From assembly GCA_031800475.1 (NCBI GenBank), contig DAPKRQ010000113.1:1-7753 (forward strand): a stretch of 7,753 nt of DNA, given 5' to 3'. The position numbers and the translations under genes are program-made. This document shows positions 1 through 6,301 of this stretch, one piece after another; within the stretch, counting starts at the first letter, position 1; each line of letters starts with the position of its first letter. The notes beneath the pieces were generated by a model, which saw only the letters and a list, made by a program, of their open reading frames with translations, made no database searches and had not been told where the DNA came from. The DNA comes from Kuafuiihalomonas phototrophica (lineage in GTDB: Bacteria; Myxococcota; Kuafuiibacteriia; Kuafuiibacteriales; Kuafuiibacteriaceae).

Positions 1-743
1 GCGTAGGACGCCGCCAGCAGGTGGGTCGCCCAGCCGAGCACGCCCCAGTATACCAGCGACAGGGCGGCAAAGCCGGCCAGTCGGCCCGGGCTCCCTACGG
101 CCCGAAGTCCTTCCAAAAAGGTGGACAGCAGGCCCACCACCCGGCCCGCCAACGTCGGGCTCAAGGGCCGCAGCAGGCGCGACACCACCTTCAGGAACAC
201 ATCCCGGGCGTAGTAGCCCGCGCCGAGGGCCACGAGACCGCCCCCAAAGAAAACCAGCGCCACCCACGACAGCCGCCGCACTTCGACCGCCACGTCGGAC
301 GGAAGCAGGGCCAGCAGGGTGAAAAACAGACCCACGTTCACCAGGCCGTCGGCGATCCGCTCCACCACCACGCTCGCGAAGGTTCCGGTAAAGGTGAGCC
401 CGGACCGGGCAGCCATGGCCGGCCGCACGAACTCCCCGAGCCGCAAGGGCAAAAAGAAGGTGGCGGGGAGCCCCACGCTCGCCGCCGCGAAGATGGCCCG
501 GTTCGAGATGGGGCCCAGAGGCTTCACGAGCAGGCCCCAGCGCACGACCCGGAGCCCGTGCACGGCCAGGTGGGTGGCGAGGTACAGCAGACATACCCCA
601 ACGCTCGTGGTTCGTAGCTGTTCCCCGAGCTCACTGAGCTTCACGTCGTGGAATGCCCAGGCCAACAGCCCGACCGACAGGGCCAGGGCCAGCAGGGCCC
701 GGGCTGCGTTTCGTGCGGTCGCCTGGACCCCTGAGCGCGCCAC
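1..743 (-). CDS. LPG-synthase-TM / AglD-like integral membrane protein (flippase-like domain), 3' end outside window
   Basis: The minus strand is open from 743 to the window edge and encodes about 247 residues of a very hydrophobic protein. Visible hydrophobic segments lie near residues 16-31, 47-61, 84-98, 134-146 and 160-175. The family signature is clear: PLRLGEFVRP at residues 99-108 and VVVERIADG at 125-133, the R-x-GE-x-x-R and ER-x-x-D blocks of the lysylphosphatidylglycerol synthase transmembrane family (PF03706, UPF0104/AglD-like). Members are inner-membrane proteins of about 300-340 residues, linked to lipid or glycolipid transfer or flipping; the substrate cannot be told here. No soluble aminoacyl-transfer domain is visible, but the C-terminus is off the window. 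Start: GTG at 743 is the only good start after an in-frame TGA (768-770); TGGGG lies just upstream. An ATT eight codons before the GTG codon is less likely. It is divergent from the YceI relic across 156 bp. Confidence 0.85.
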   Translation of the reverse strand, partial: MARSGVQATARNAARALLALALSVGLLAWAFHDVKLSELGEQLRTTSVGVCLLYLATHLAVHGLRVVRWGLLVKPLGPISNRAIFAAASVGLPATFFLPLRLGEFVRPAMAARSGLTFTGTFASVVVERIADGLVNVGLFFTLLALLPSDVAVEVRRLSWVALVFFGGGLVALGAGYYARDVFLKVVSRLLRPLSPTLAGRVVGLLSTFLEGLRAVGSPGRLAGFAALSLVYWGVLGWATHLLAASY

Positions 744-899
744 GCCCCAGGCCCTAACCGCAATCTCTCATCGACACCACTGTGAAAAAGACAGCGGCGA
801 ACGTTCGTTAGCTGGGAACACCCGGGTGGGGTTCGAGACGTTGAACCCCCCAGGGGCCGCCCGCGCGGTTCCGTCGAACCCGGGAAGGAGGTACCGAAA
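744..899. other. Divergent intergenic spacer with a hairpin-forming inverted repeat
   Basis: This spacer separates the minus-strand membrane protein from the plus-strand YceI relic. It holds a perfect 7-bp inverted repeat, GGGGTTC at 828-834 and GAACCCC at 843-849, with an 8-base loop and no T-run on either side, so it is not a standard Rho-independent terminator. A 10-bp palindrome CGAACGTTCG lies at 798-807. I see no convincing -35/-10 pair for either gene. Confidence 0.4.
884..892 (+). promoter_or_regulatory. Strong Shine-Dalgarno for the YceI relic
   Basis: GGAAGGAGG ends eight bases before the ATG at 900. It is the best ribosome binding site in the window and shows that the relic behind it was recently a translated gene. 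Confidence 0.7.
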
Positions 900-1340
900 A
901 TGAACGAAAGCAGCGTTGCACTCGTGGTTCTCGGACTCGCCGTCGCTGCGCCCTCGGGTTGGGGCCCCGAGACCGGCCTGGGACAACTCGATGAGACGCA
1001 GACCCACGTGAAGGTCGGGTGCGGAGCCTGACGGTCTCGAACACCGCCGACCGCCTCGGCGCATTCGCAGTCATACTCCACTTCGAACAAAGGGCCAAAT
1101 GAGAGCAGGATCGAGGTCGTGATCGACGTCGCCACCATCGATGCCCGCGATGCCAAGCGGGATGACCCATTGCGCTCGACGCCAGAAGGGAACGAAATTC
1201 TTTCACCAGAGGCAACGGGGAGGGGCCCGGGCGTCGGCTTCGTCGAGGTAGTCTGGGTGGTCGAGAACTGCGGTTCGTCGGGCCGCACCGATCCATGGGA
1301 TGGAGTTGGAAGCCCATTTTTCATGTGGGGCTTTGGCTGA
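900..1340 (+). pseudogene. YceI-family periplasmic/secreted protein, frameshifted remnant
   Basis: The ATG at 900 opens a 43-codon frame that begins with a signal-peptide-like stretch (MNESSVALVVLGLAVAAPSG) and stops at TGA 1029-1031. A YceI-like sequence can be followed across three pieces: QLDETQTHVKVG in the first frame, then VRSLTVSNTADRLGAF and on to QRAK in the -1 frame (about 1019-1097), then SRIEVVIDVATIDARDAKR and DDPLRS back in the first frame (to 1178). This matches the order seen in YceI proteins: the HS/ThV strand, the V-x-H-x-x-V-x-x-x-x-G-x-F block, then V-x-V-x-ID-x-x-SIDT-x-x-x-x-RD-x-x-LRS. After 1178 the frame stays open to TGA 1338-1340 but I cannot recognise the C-terminal half. 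YceI proteins are roughly 170-200-residue lipocalin-like periplasmic proteins that bind isoprenoid-type lipids. Two indels plus a lost C-terminus mean a pseudogene, unless sequencing errors caused the shifts. The following lipoprotein gene starts 32 bases after the last stop. Confidence 0.65.
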
Positions 1341-1372
1341 CGAACGGAAGGTTCTGTCCGCAAGGTTGCTCC

Positions 1373-2083
1373 ATGAGACTTCGGAGGGCACGGGCCCCAA
1401 GGTACGCGCTTTCGCATCGGGCTCTTGGCGCTCTCGGCGGTGCCGGCCTCGGGTTCATGGTGGCGTGCGGCTGGGTCGTTGGAGGAGAGGCCCGGACAGC
1501 GAGTGCCGGTGACGGGACGGGCGTGGCGGTCGCGGCGGGTTCCGAGGCGGCGGGTTCCGACGCGGCGGGTTCCGAGGCGGCGGGTTCCGAGGCGGCGGGT
1601 TCCGAGGCGGCCGGTTCCGAGGCGGCCGGTTCCGAGGCGGCGAGTTCCGAGGCGGCGAGTTCCGAGGCGAAGAGTTCCGAGGCGAAGAGTTCCGAGGCGA
1701 AGAGTTCCGAGGTGCCGCGCGCGACGTTGAGGGTGCGAGTTCGGGCGACCCGCGCCGTGGGGGGAATGGTTCGGTGCGCGTTGTTCGCGTCGAAGAGGGG
1801 GTTTCCGATGGACGCAGATCGGGCGTTTCGAAAGACCCAGACTCCCGACGCGGGGGACGAGACCGTGTGCCGATTCGAGCGGGTGCCGCCGGGGCGATAT
1901 GCGGTGGCCGTACACCACGACGAAAACGACGACGGCAAGCTGCAACGGGGGCTGTTCGGGGCTCCGTCCGAGGGCTACGGGGCTTCGAACGACGCGAAGG
2001 GGACGCTGGGGCCCCCGTCGTTCGAGGCCGCAGCGTTCCGGCTTCGGGCCGATCGGGAGATCGTGCTTCACATGCGGTACTGA
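1373..2083 (+). CDS. DUF2141-domain lipoprotein with Ser-Glu-Ala repeat linker
   Basis: This encodes 236 residues. Residues 1-31 form a signal peptide with an arginine-rich start (MRLRRARAPR) and a hydrophobic core ending in FMVAC, a plausible lipobox with the lipidated Cys at position 32. Residues 56-114 are a low-complexity linker of eleven five-residue units plus a partial twelfth, changing from GSEAA to SSEAA to SSEAK. Residues 117-236 are a DUF2141 domain (PF09912): a first strand ATLRVRV, a G-x-V-x-x-ALF-like strand (MVRCALFAS, 132-140), the signature PPGRYAVAVHHDEN at 172-185, GAPSEGYGASN at 196-206, PPSFEAAAF at 214-222 and a final strand ending in Y236. The function of DUF2141 proteins is unknown; they are small exported beta-rich domains. 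The protein is probably tethered to the outer membrane with the acidic/lysine linker as a spacer (inference). Start choice: ATG 1373 has AAGG at 1362-1365 and begins the signal peptide; an in-frame ATG at 1295 would put 26 non-signal residues in front. Confidence 0.85.
   Translation: MRLRRARAPRYALSHRALGALGGAGLGFMVACGWVVGGEARTASAGDGTGVAVAAGSEAAGSDAAGSEAAGSEAAGSEAAGSEAAGSEAASSEAASSEAKSSEAKSSEAKSSEVPRATLRVRVRATRAVGGMVRCALFASKRGFPMDADRAFRKTQTPDAGDETVCRFERVPPGRYAVAVHHDENDDGKLQRGLFGAPSEGYGASNDAKGTLGPPSFEAAAFRLRADREIVLHMRY
1538..1714 (+). repeat. 15-bp in-frame tandem repeat (about 11.8 copies)
   Basis: Units of GGTTCCGAGGCGGCG run head to tail from 1538 in register with the lipoprotein reading frame. 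Unit 2 carries GAC for GAG. The third and first codons then drift: GGC at the end of middle units, AGTTCCGAGGCGGCG next, then three AGTTCCGAGGCGAAG units. The period is five codons, so copy-number change by slippage lengthens or shortens the linker without a frameshift. The unit is free of stop codons in all six frames, which explains long spurious ORFs on both strands here. Confidence 0.95.
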
Positions 2084-2184
2084 ACCAGGCGCCGGCCCCC
2101 ACCAGCCGGACGGGTGTATCCCGGGATTCGGCCGGGGCGTGGCTCTGTGCCGCCGGCTCCGCCCGGGGCGTTTCGAGGGTGTCG

Positions 2185-2319
2185 CCCCCGCGAATGAGAA
2201 AGGAGTTTCGCCCCACGTGGGGCGGGGGCCGCGCCTTCGGTGGGCCCATTCCTCGAGCGCGCGTCGTGTACCGTGTGCCCCTCGGTCCCATGCTGCCGGC
2301 GAAATGAAATTCGCGGGGG
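2185..2319. repeat. 11-bp inverted repeat flanking palindrome copy 1
   Basis: CCCCCGCGAAT at 2185-2195 is the exact reverse complement of ATTCGCGGGGG at 2309-2319. The arms enclose 113 bp that include palindrome copy 1. With a two-base slip the match extends by a CG pair. This is compatible with a small non-coding mobile repeat or a long hairpin in RNA; no coding sequence lies inside. Confidence 0.5.
2210..2235. repeat. Palindrome-containing intergenic repeat, copy 1
   Basis: The copy consists of G, the perfect palindrome CCCCACGTGGGG (2211-2222) and the tail CGGGGGCCGCGCC (2223-2235). It is identical to copy 2 over 26 bases in direct orientation, 114 bp apart. The palindrome could bind a dimeric regulator or form a cruciform; the identical asymmetric tail suggests instead a dispersed intergenic repeat element. 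Confidence 0.85.
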
Positions 2320-2323
2320 GGCG

Positions 2324-2349
2324 GCCCCACGTGGGGCGGGGGCCGCGCC
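2324..2349. repeat. Palindrome-containing intergenic repeat, copy 2
   Basis: It has the same 26 bases as copy 1, with the palindrome at 2325-2336 and the tail at 2337-2349. Both copies are followed two bases later by CGG. This copy ends 135 bases before the otsA start. Confidence 0.85.
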
Positions 2350-2484
2350 AACGGCCATGTGCCCGCCGCCTGGAGCGCCGCCGATTCGAGCCTTCACCAA
2401 GCTCAGAGCCTCCCGGTCCCAACCCGTCCGAAATCCCCGGCTCGGACTTGCCCCCGGGGGGCCTTTCGGAGGACGTGCACCCCG

Positions 2485-3873
2485 ATGGCGAAGGCTGGTG
2501 ATTTCGTCGTCGTCGCCAATCGGCTTCCGGTCCGCAGGGTCCGAAAGAAGGGGCGCTCCAGTTGGGAGATCAGTCCCGGCGGGTTGGTGTCGGCCCTGAC
2601 GCCCTTCTTGGTGGAGCGTCGCGGCACTTGGGTCGGCTGGACGGGCATTCCGGGCAAGGCCCCCGCCCCCTTCGACCACGCACAGATCCGAAACGTGCCT
2701 GTCTCTCTTTCCAAAGAAGAGATCGACGACTACTACCTGGGCTTTTCGAACGACACGCTGTGGCCGCTGTACCACGACTGCGTGCGACCCCCGCGCTATC
2801 ATCGGCATTGGTGGCGCAAGTACGTGGCGGTAAATCAACGCTTCGCCGAAGTCACGGCCGGCGTGGCGGCCAAGGGTGGAGTCGTCTGGGTTCACGACTA
2901 CCACTTGCAGCTAGTTCCCGGCATGCTCCGAAAGCTCCGGCCCGACCTGAAGATCGGCTTCTTTTTGCACATTCCTCTGCCTCCGACAGAGCTCTTCGCT
3001 CAGCTACCCTGGCGAAAACAGGTCCTCGAGGGCATGTGCGGTGCCGACTTGGTCGGCTTTCAGACCGAAGGCGGCTCCCAGAACTTTGGCCGCCTCGTTC
3101 GACGCTATGGAGTGGGACGGGGCAAAGGAAACCACCTTCAGGTCGATGGTCGGACCGTTCTGCACGCCCACTTTCCGATCTCGATCGACTTCGACCGCTT
3201 TCAAAAAGCAGCGGCGAGTCCCGAAACCGAGCAAAAGATCCGCGCTTTGCGCAAGCGCATCGGCGAAGACCGGCGGATTTTGCTCGGCATCGATCGACTC
3301 GATTACACCAAGGGGATCGATATTCGCCTGAAAGCATACCGAGAGCTCATCGAGCACGGCCACGCGAGCCTGGACGACATCGTGATGGTGCAGGTCGCGA
3401 CGCCGAGCCGCGAGTCCTTGGATTTCTACCAGCAAGAAAAGGATCGCATCGAGCAAACCATCGGAGAGATCAACGGTAGCTTTTCCGCCATCGGCCGAGT
3501 CGCGGTGCACTACCTGCACAAGACGCTGCCCTTCGACGAAATGGTGGCCCTCTACCGAGTCTCGGACGTCATGATGGTGACGCCCCTCAGAGACGGCATG
3601 AACCTGGTGGCCAAGGAATACGTAGCCTGCCACGCGGACGGAGACGGCGTCCTCGTTTTGAGCGAATTTGCCGGTGCCGCCGCCGAGCTCAAGAACGCCA
3701 TCCACGTGAACCCCCACGACACCCAAGGGGTCATGGAAGCGATTCAGACCGCACTCACCATGGCTCCCTCCGAGCGCCGCCGGCGCATGCGCCGCATGCA
3801 CCAGGCGGTTGCCAAGCACTCGGTGTTCGACTGGGCGTCGGAGTTCCTAGGGACCCTGGAGGCCCACCGATGA
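2485..3873 (+). CDS. otsA: Trehalose-6-phosphate synthase (UDP-forming)
   Basis: A GT20 glycosyltransferase of 462 residues, the usual size for bacterial OtsA. It transfers glucose from UDP-glucose to glucose-6-phosphate, giving trehalose-6-phosphate and UDP in the cytoplasm. All landmark motifs are present: VVVANRLP at 8-15, the glycine loop SPGGLVSAL at 30-38, GWTG at 51-54, YYLGFSNDTLWPLYH at 83-97, VHDYHLQLVP at 136-145, GFFLHIPLP from 158, the donor-site Arg and Lys in GIDRLDYTKG (R271, K276), and DVMMVTPLRDGMNLVAKE at 361-378. Nothing catalytic is missing. The start is ATG 2485, with GGAGGA at 2468-2473 (11 bases before) and the expected beta-strand following at once; an in-frame GTG at 2359 would add 42 proline/serine-rich residues foreign to the family. 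Its stop codon overlaps the otsB start. Confidence 0.97.
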   Translation: MAKAGDFVVVANRLPVRRVRKKGRSSWEISPGGLVSALTPFLVERRGTWVGWTGIPGKAPAPFDHAQIRNVPVSLSKEEIDDYYLGFSNDTLWPLYHDCVRPPRYHRHWWRKYVAVNQRFAEVTAGVAAKGGVVWVHDYHLQLVPGMLRKLRPDLKIGFFLHIPLPPTELFAQLPWRKQVLEGMCGADLVGFQTEGGSQNFGRLVRRYGVGRGKGNHLQVDGRTVLHAHFPISIDFDRFQKAAASPETEQKIRALRKRIGEDRRILLGIDRLDYTKGIDIRLKAYRELIEHGHASLDDIVMVQVATPSRESLDFYQQEKDRIEQTIGEINGSFSAIGRVAVHYLHKTLPFDEMVALYRVSDVMMVTPLRDGMNLVAKEYVACHADGDGVLVLSEFAGAAAELKNAIHVNPHDTQGVMEAIQTALTMAPSERRRRMRRMHQAVAKHSVFDWASEFLGTLEAHR

Positions 3874-4631
3874 GCTTCGACTCCGCCCTCGAACAGGCCG
3901 TCGCGACCTTGGCCTGCGCCCCTCGGCTTTTGGTGGCTTCGGACTACGACGGCACGCTGGCTCCCATCGTGGCCCACGCGGACCACGCTTTTCCGACACC
4001 TGGCGCCATCGACGCCTTGCAAGCCGTGGCAGCACTCCCCGAGACCTCTGTAGCCGTGGTGTCCGGACGGGCCCTCGCTGCCCTGGATGCCTTGGCGGCG
4101 TTCCCACCCAACGTGCATCGCGTGGGCTCCCACGGGGTGGAATTCGATGGGCCCGTCGACCTCGATCCGGAGCGGGCCGCCAACAAGGCCCGCCTGCTGG
4201 CTGACCTTCATCGCATTGCCGCCAACCTGCCGGGTGCGGTGGTTGAAGTAAAGCCGGCAGGGGCGGCCTTTCACTACCGAAACGCCGATGCGGAGCAAGC
4301 TGGCGAGGCCGTGCAAAGGGTCTTGGAGGGGCCCGCGCAGGCGAAAGGTATCTTCGTACGAGACGGCAAGAAGGTCATAGAGCTGGCGGTGGTAGACGGC
4401 AGCAAGGGGGCTGCTTTGCGGCGGCTCCGTATGCAGCTCGACGCAACCCACGTGCTGTTCGTGGGTGATGACGTGACCGACGAGGAAGGATTTGCATCCC
4501 TCGAAGCGAATGATCTGGGTATCAAGGTCGGACCCGGGCCGACCCGCGCCCGCTGTCGGGTGGGGGGCCCGGCCGAGGTCGTGCGCTTGTTCGAGCACCT
4601 GGCCGACCTGCGCCGCCGGGCCCAGACCTAG
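3870..4631 (+). CDS. otsB: Trehalose-6-phosphate phosphatase
   Basis: A HAD-superfamily phosphatase of 253 residues that dephosphorylates trehalose-6-phosphate to trehalose. Motif I is SDYDGTLAPI (24-33), with D25 as the nucleophile and D27 as the acid/base; motif II is VVSGR (63-67); SHGVEF (87-92) and KPAGAAFHYR (128-137) are typical of the cap region; K179 is the motif III lysine; motif IV is VGDDVTDEEGF (198-208), with D200, D201 and D204 for magnesium. The ATG overlaps the otsA TGA as ATGA, so translation is coupled and the two genes form one operon. This is the two-protein arrangement, unlike the fused TPS-TPP enzymes of eukaryotes and some bacteria. Confidence 0.96.
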   Translation: MSFDSALEQAVATLACAPRLLVASDYDGTLAPIVAHADHAFPTPGAIDALQAVAALPETSVAVVSGRALAALDALAAFPPNVHRVGSHGVEFDGPVDLDPERAANKARLLADLHRIAANLPGAVVEVKPAGAAFHYRNADAEQAGEAVQRVLEGPAQAKGIFVRDGKKVIELAVVDGSKGAALRRLRMQLDATHVLFVGDDVTDEEGFASLEANDLGIKVGPGPTRARCRVGGPAEVVRLFEHLADLRRRAQT

Positions 4632-4658
4632 GAAAGGGACGGGATGTGGGCGACGGTC

Positions 4659-4674
4659 GAGCCGGGCTCTTTTT
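4659..4674 (+). terminator. Putative Rho-independent terminator of otsAB
   Basis: GAGCC-G-GGCTC is an inverted repeat immediately followed by TTTTT, 27 bases after the otsB stop. The stem is short (four or five pairs depending on loop closure), so strength is uncertain. It is the only stem followed by a T-run in the spacer that ends at 4788. Confidence 0.4.
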
Positions 4675-4788
4675 GGAGCTCCGATGAACCGAGTCCGACC
4701 GAGCCGAGTCGGGCGAAGCGGATCGATGATGTTGTCATGCCGAGCGATACGCACCCGGAGCCATCGGGCTGGGAAAGGGCAGTTGTTC

Positions 4789-5994
4789 TCACGAAACCTG
4801 ACCCGCCGGCGCCCATGAAGCCCTTTGATCCGCGCTCAAAAAGAATCCCCCAACTGCTTCGGTACCCATTAGTTCTGCACGTATCGCTTCGATCTTTGGC
4901 AAGTAGGCTTGTCGGAAGGCGTGGTTGTGAAACACCAAGTCCTTCGTCGCTCCGCCGTGGGTCTCGAACGAAAGAACGTGATGGTCCGCACCAGGCTCGT
5001 ACACCGGTGCCTTCTCACCGCTGCGTGCTTCCCGCACCCACCGACCCAACGCGGCAAGCCCCTGGCCCAAGGCCCGCAAGCTTTCTCCCCCCGACTCGGG
5101 CGGTGGAAGCTCCGGCGCCGAACCGAGTCCCAAGGTCACGGCGACTGCGTCCATCGTGTTGACCAGGTGCAGGTACCGGGGGCCGTCCGGAAAGTCCCAG
5201 TTCGCGCTGGCCGCTGTGACCACCCGCACGGTCTCCGCCAACATCTGCTCCGCCTCATCCCGGCTGTGGCCGCCCTCCATCTGGAGCGCCAGCTTGGCCT
5301 CTCGCAAGGCCCGGGCGGCGAGAATCGCACCGTGGCTGTGGACCATCAGGTTGACGGGTTCTCCGGCCCGGACGCGGTCGAGGATCTTGTTCTTCACGGT
5401 CTCGAGCGGCGGGTTCGTTCCGTGGCCCATCCGGTCTTTGGTGGCGCGCCACAAATCGTTCAAAAGGCCGTCGGTGCCGTTGTGAATGCCCCGCACCTCG
5501 GCCTGCATGCCTCCGGATTCCGAAAGGCCGTTCGCCAGGGCCTGCATGTCCCCGAATTGTTTTTCGGCGACCGTCTCGATTCCATTGATGTGAATCAGAT
5601 CCACCCGCTGCGAAGGCGGCACCTCGTGGTCCCGGTCCGCGGCCTTCACCGCCGGGAGGGTGCGCAGGGAAGCCTGAGGCGGGTACAATCGCCGGTCGCC
5701 ACCCACCAGGCGACCGCTGACCTCGGGCCCGACGGTCCATAGAGGCACCAGGTCTCGCCCCGGTGGCCCCAGCTCGATGCGGCGAGACTGCCATCGATCC
5801 GCAAGCTGGGTCTCGGGCCACACCGGACTCGAAGAAGTGGATTGGGCGACTTTGGGGGTCTCCGGGCGGCGCCGTAGGGGCCCCTCCGCAGAGAGCTTCG
5901 ACAGCTTCGGGGTGGCTGCGACGGAGCCCACGACGACATGTTGCTCTGGCGCGACGGTTCGGACCCTCGGTCGTTCGTCCGATGCCGTCTCCAT
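4789..5994 (-). CDS. Alpha/beta-hydrolase-like protein with disordered N-terminal region
   Basis: This encodes 401 residues with no signal peptide or membrane segment. Residues 1 to about 128 are proline-, arginine- and serine-rich, look disordered and match nothing I know. From 131 a lipase-like alpha/beta fold is suggested: strand VDLIHINGIET (131-141), then GIHNGTDGLLNDL (169-181), then strand and nucleophile elbow NLMVHSHGAILAARAL (215-230) with S220 as presumed nucleophile in H-S-H-G in place of G-x-S-x-G, then LVNTMDAVA (277-285) with D282 as a possible acid, and a C-terminal part with histidines at 338, 339, 346, 356 and 358 that could supply the catalytic base. The INGI...HN-x-T...HS-x-G order recalls uncharacterised bacterial lipase-like proteins, some tied to secreted effectors, but the substrate is unknown. 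Start ATG 5994 has only a weak GAAAG upstream; a later start within the disordered part is possible. It is divergent from the 66-residue protein with 38 bp between starts. Confidence 0.75.
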   Translation of the reverse strand: METASDERPRVRTVAPEQHVVVGSVAATPKLSKLSAEGPLRRRPETPKVAQSTSSSPVWPETQLADRWQSRRIELGPPGRDLVPLWTVGPEVSGRLVGGDRRLYPPQASLRTLPAVKAADRDHEVPPSQRVDLIHINGIETVAEKQFGDMQALANGLSESGGMQAEVRGIHNGTDGLLNDLWRATKDRMGHGTNPPLETVKNKILDRVRAGEPVNLMVHSHGAILAARALREAKLALQMEGGHSRDEAEQMLAETVRVVTAASANWDFPDGPRYLHLVNTMDAVAVTLGLGSAPELPPPESGGESLRALGQGLAALGRWVREARSGEKAPVYEPGADHHVLSFETHGGATKDLVFHNHAFRQAYLPKIEAIRAELMGTEAVGGFFLSADQRASWAPAGQVS

Positions 5995-5997
5995 TCT

Positions 5998-6025
5998 TTC
6001 AAAGTGAACCGTCGTGTACTACAAT
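5998..6025 (+). promoter_or_regulatory. Putative sigma-70-type promoter for the 66-residue protein
   Basis: TACAAT at 6020-6025 matches the -10 consensus at five of six bases, and TTTCAA at 5998-6003 is a weak -35 with a 17-base spacer. The predicted transcription start, about seven bases after the -10, falls at 6032-6033, on the GTG start codon. It is one of few AT-rich spots in the window. Confidence 0.45.
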
Positions 6026-6032
6026 CACGGCC

Positions 6033-6233
6033 GTGGATCGGGAACAGGTGCTGGAGATGCTGCAGCGAATGCAGGAGCTCCTCCACAACGAGCTCTTTCC
6101 GCTGGCGAGTTCCCTGTCCTCTGCCCTGGATGCTGAAAACCTGGGCAAGCCCGAGCTCGACGTGGTGCTGAAGCGGGTCGACGCCTCGATCCGGGATCTC
6201 GAGAACGAGCTGCAGCGCTACCGGACGAGTTGA
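6033..6233 (+). CDS. Small helical (coiled-coil-like) protein, 66 residues, unknown function
   Basis: The protein reads from GTG 6033 as VDREQVLEMLQRMQELLHNE and on to a C-terminal helix IRDLENELQRYRTS. Leu/Met/Val heptad-like spacing in both halves, joined by a loop around NLGKPE (residues 35-40), suggests a two-helix hairpin or coiled coil; there is no signal peptide. Codon use is typical of the neighbours, with mostly G or C at third positions, which supports coding. There is no ribosome binding site before GTG 6033, but a -10 box lies just far enough upstream for a leaderless message. The in-frame ATG 5982 would overlap the divergent hydrolase gene and add odd residues. I do not recognise the family. 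Confidence 0.6.
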   Translation: MDREQVLEMLQRMQELLHNELFPLASSLSSALDAENLGKPELDVVLKRVDASIRDLENELQRYRTS

Positions 6234-6301
6234 GGACCAAGGGGACAGACCATGGTCGTCCTTTGCGGCCCGAACGTGGAGCCATCGGTCGAGCGGGGGA
6301 C

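Larger units (their letters stand above)
2084..2484. other. Gene-free 401-bp region upstream of otsA, with palindromic repeats
   Basis: No reading frame here has a start, ribosome binding site and recognisable product; the frames open on both strands are extensions of flanking genes or noise. The region carries two copies of a 26-bp repeat with a perfect 12-bp palindrome and an 11-bp inverted repeat around the first of them (separate entries). It should also contain the otsAB promoter, but I see no clear -35/-10 pair; the only AT-rich patch is near 2301-2312. Confidence 0.6.

Noticed and set aside
798..807. CGAACGTTCG palindrome as an SOS (LexA) box
   Set aside because: Known SOS boxes have a spacer between the GAAC and GTTC half-sites; here they abut, and no SOS gene is adjacent.
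641..2422. 593-codon open frame on the minus strand with repeated LGTRR units
   Set aside because: It is antisense to the DUF2141 lipoprotein and exists because the 15-bp repeat has no stop in any frame; its sequence is Arg/Pro/Gly-rich, has no family motifs and crosses the end of the membrane-protein gene.
2359..2484. N-terminal extension of OtsA from GTG 2359
   Set aside because: The extra 42 residues are low-complexity, overlap the region just after the palindromic repeat and are absent in the family; ATG 2485 has GGAGGA upstream and starts the first beta-strand.
3004..3819. 271-codon open frame antisense to otsA
   Set aside because: GC-rich coding DNA often leaves an open antisense frame; OtsA motifs on the plus strand fully explain this stretch.
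3744..4754. 336-codon open frame antisense to otsB
   Set aside because: It is the antisense shadow of otsB and the otsA end; no motifs, and the HAD motifs on the plus strand are complete.
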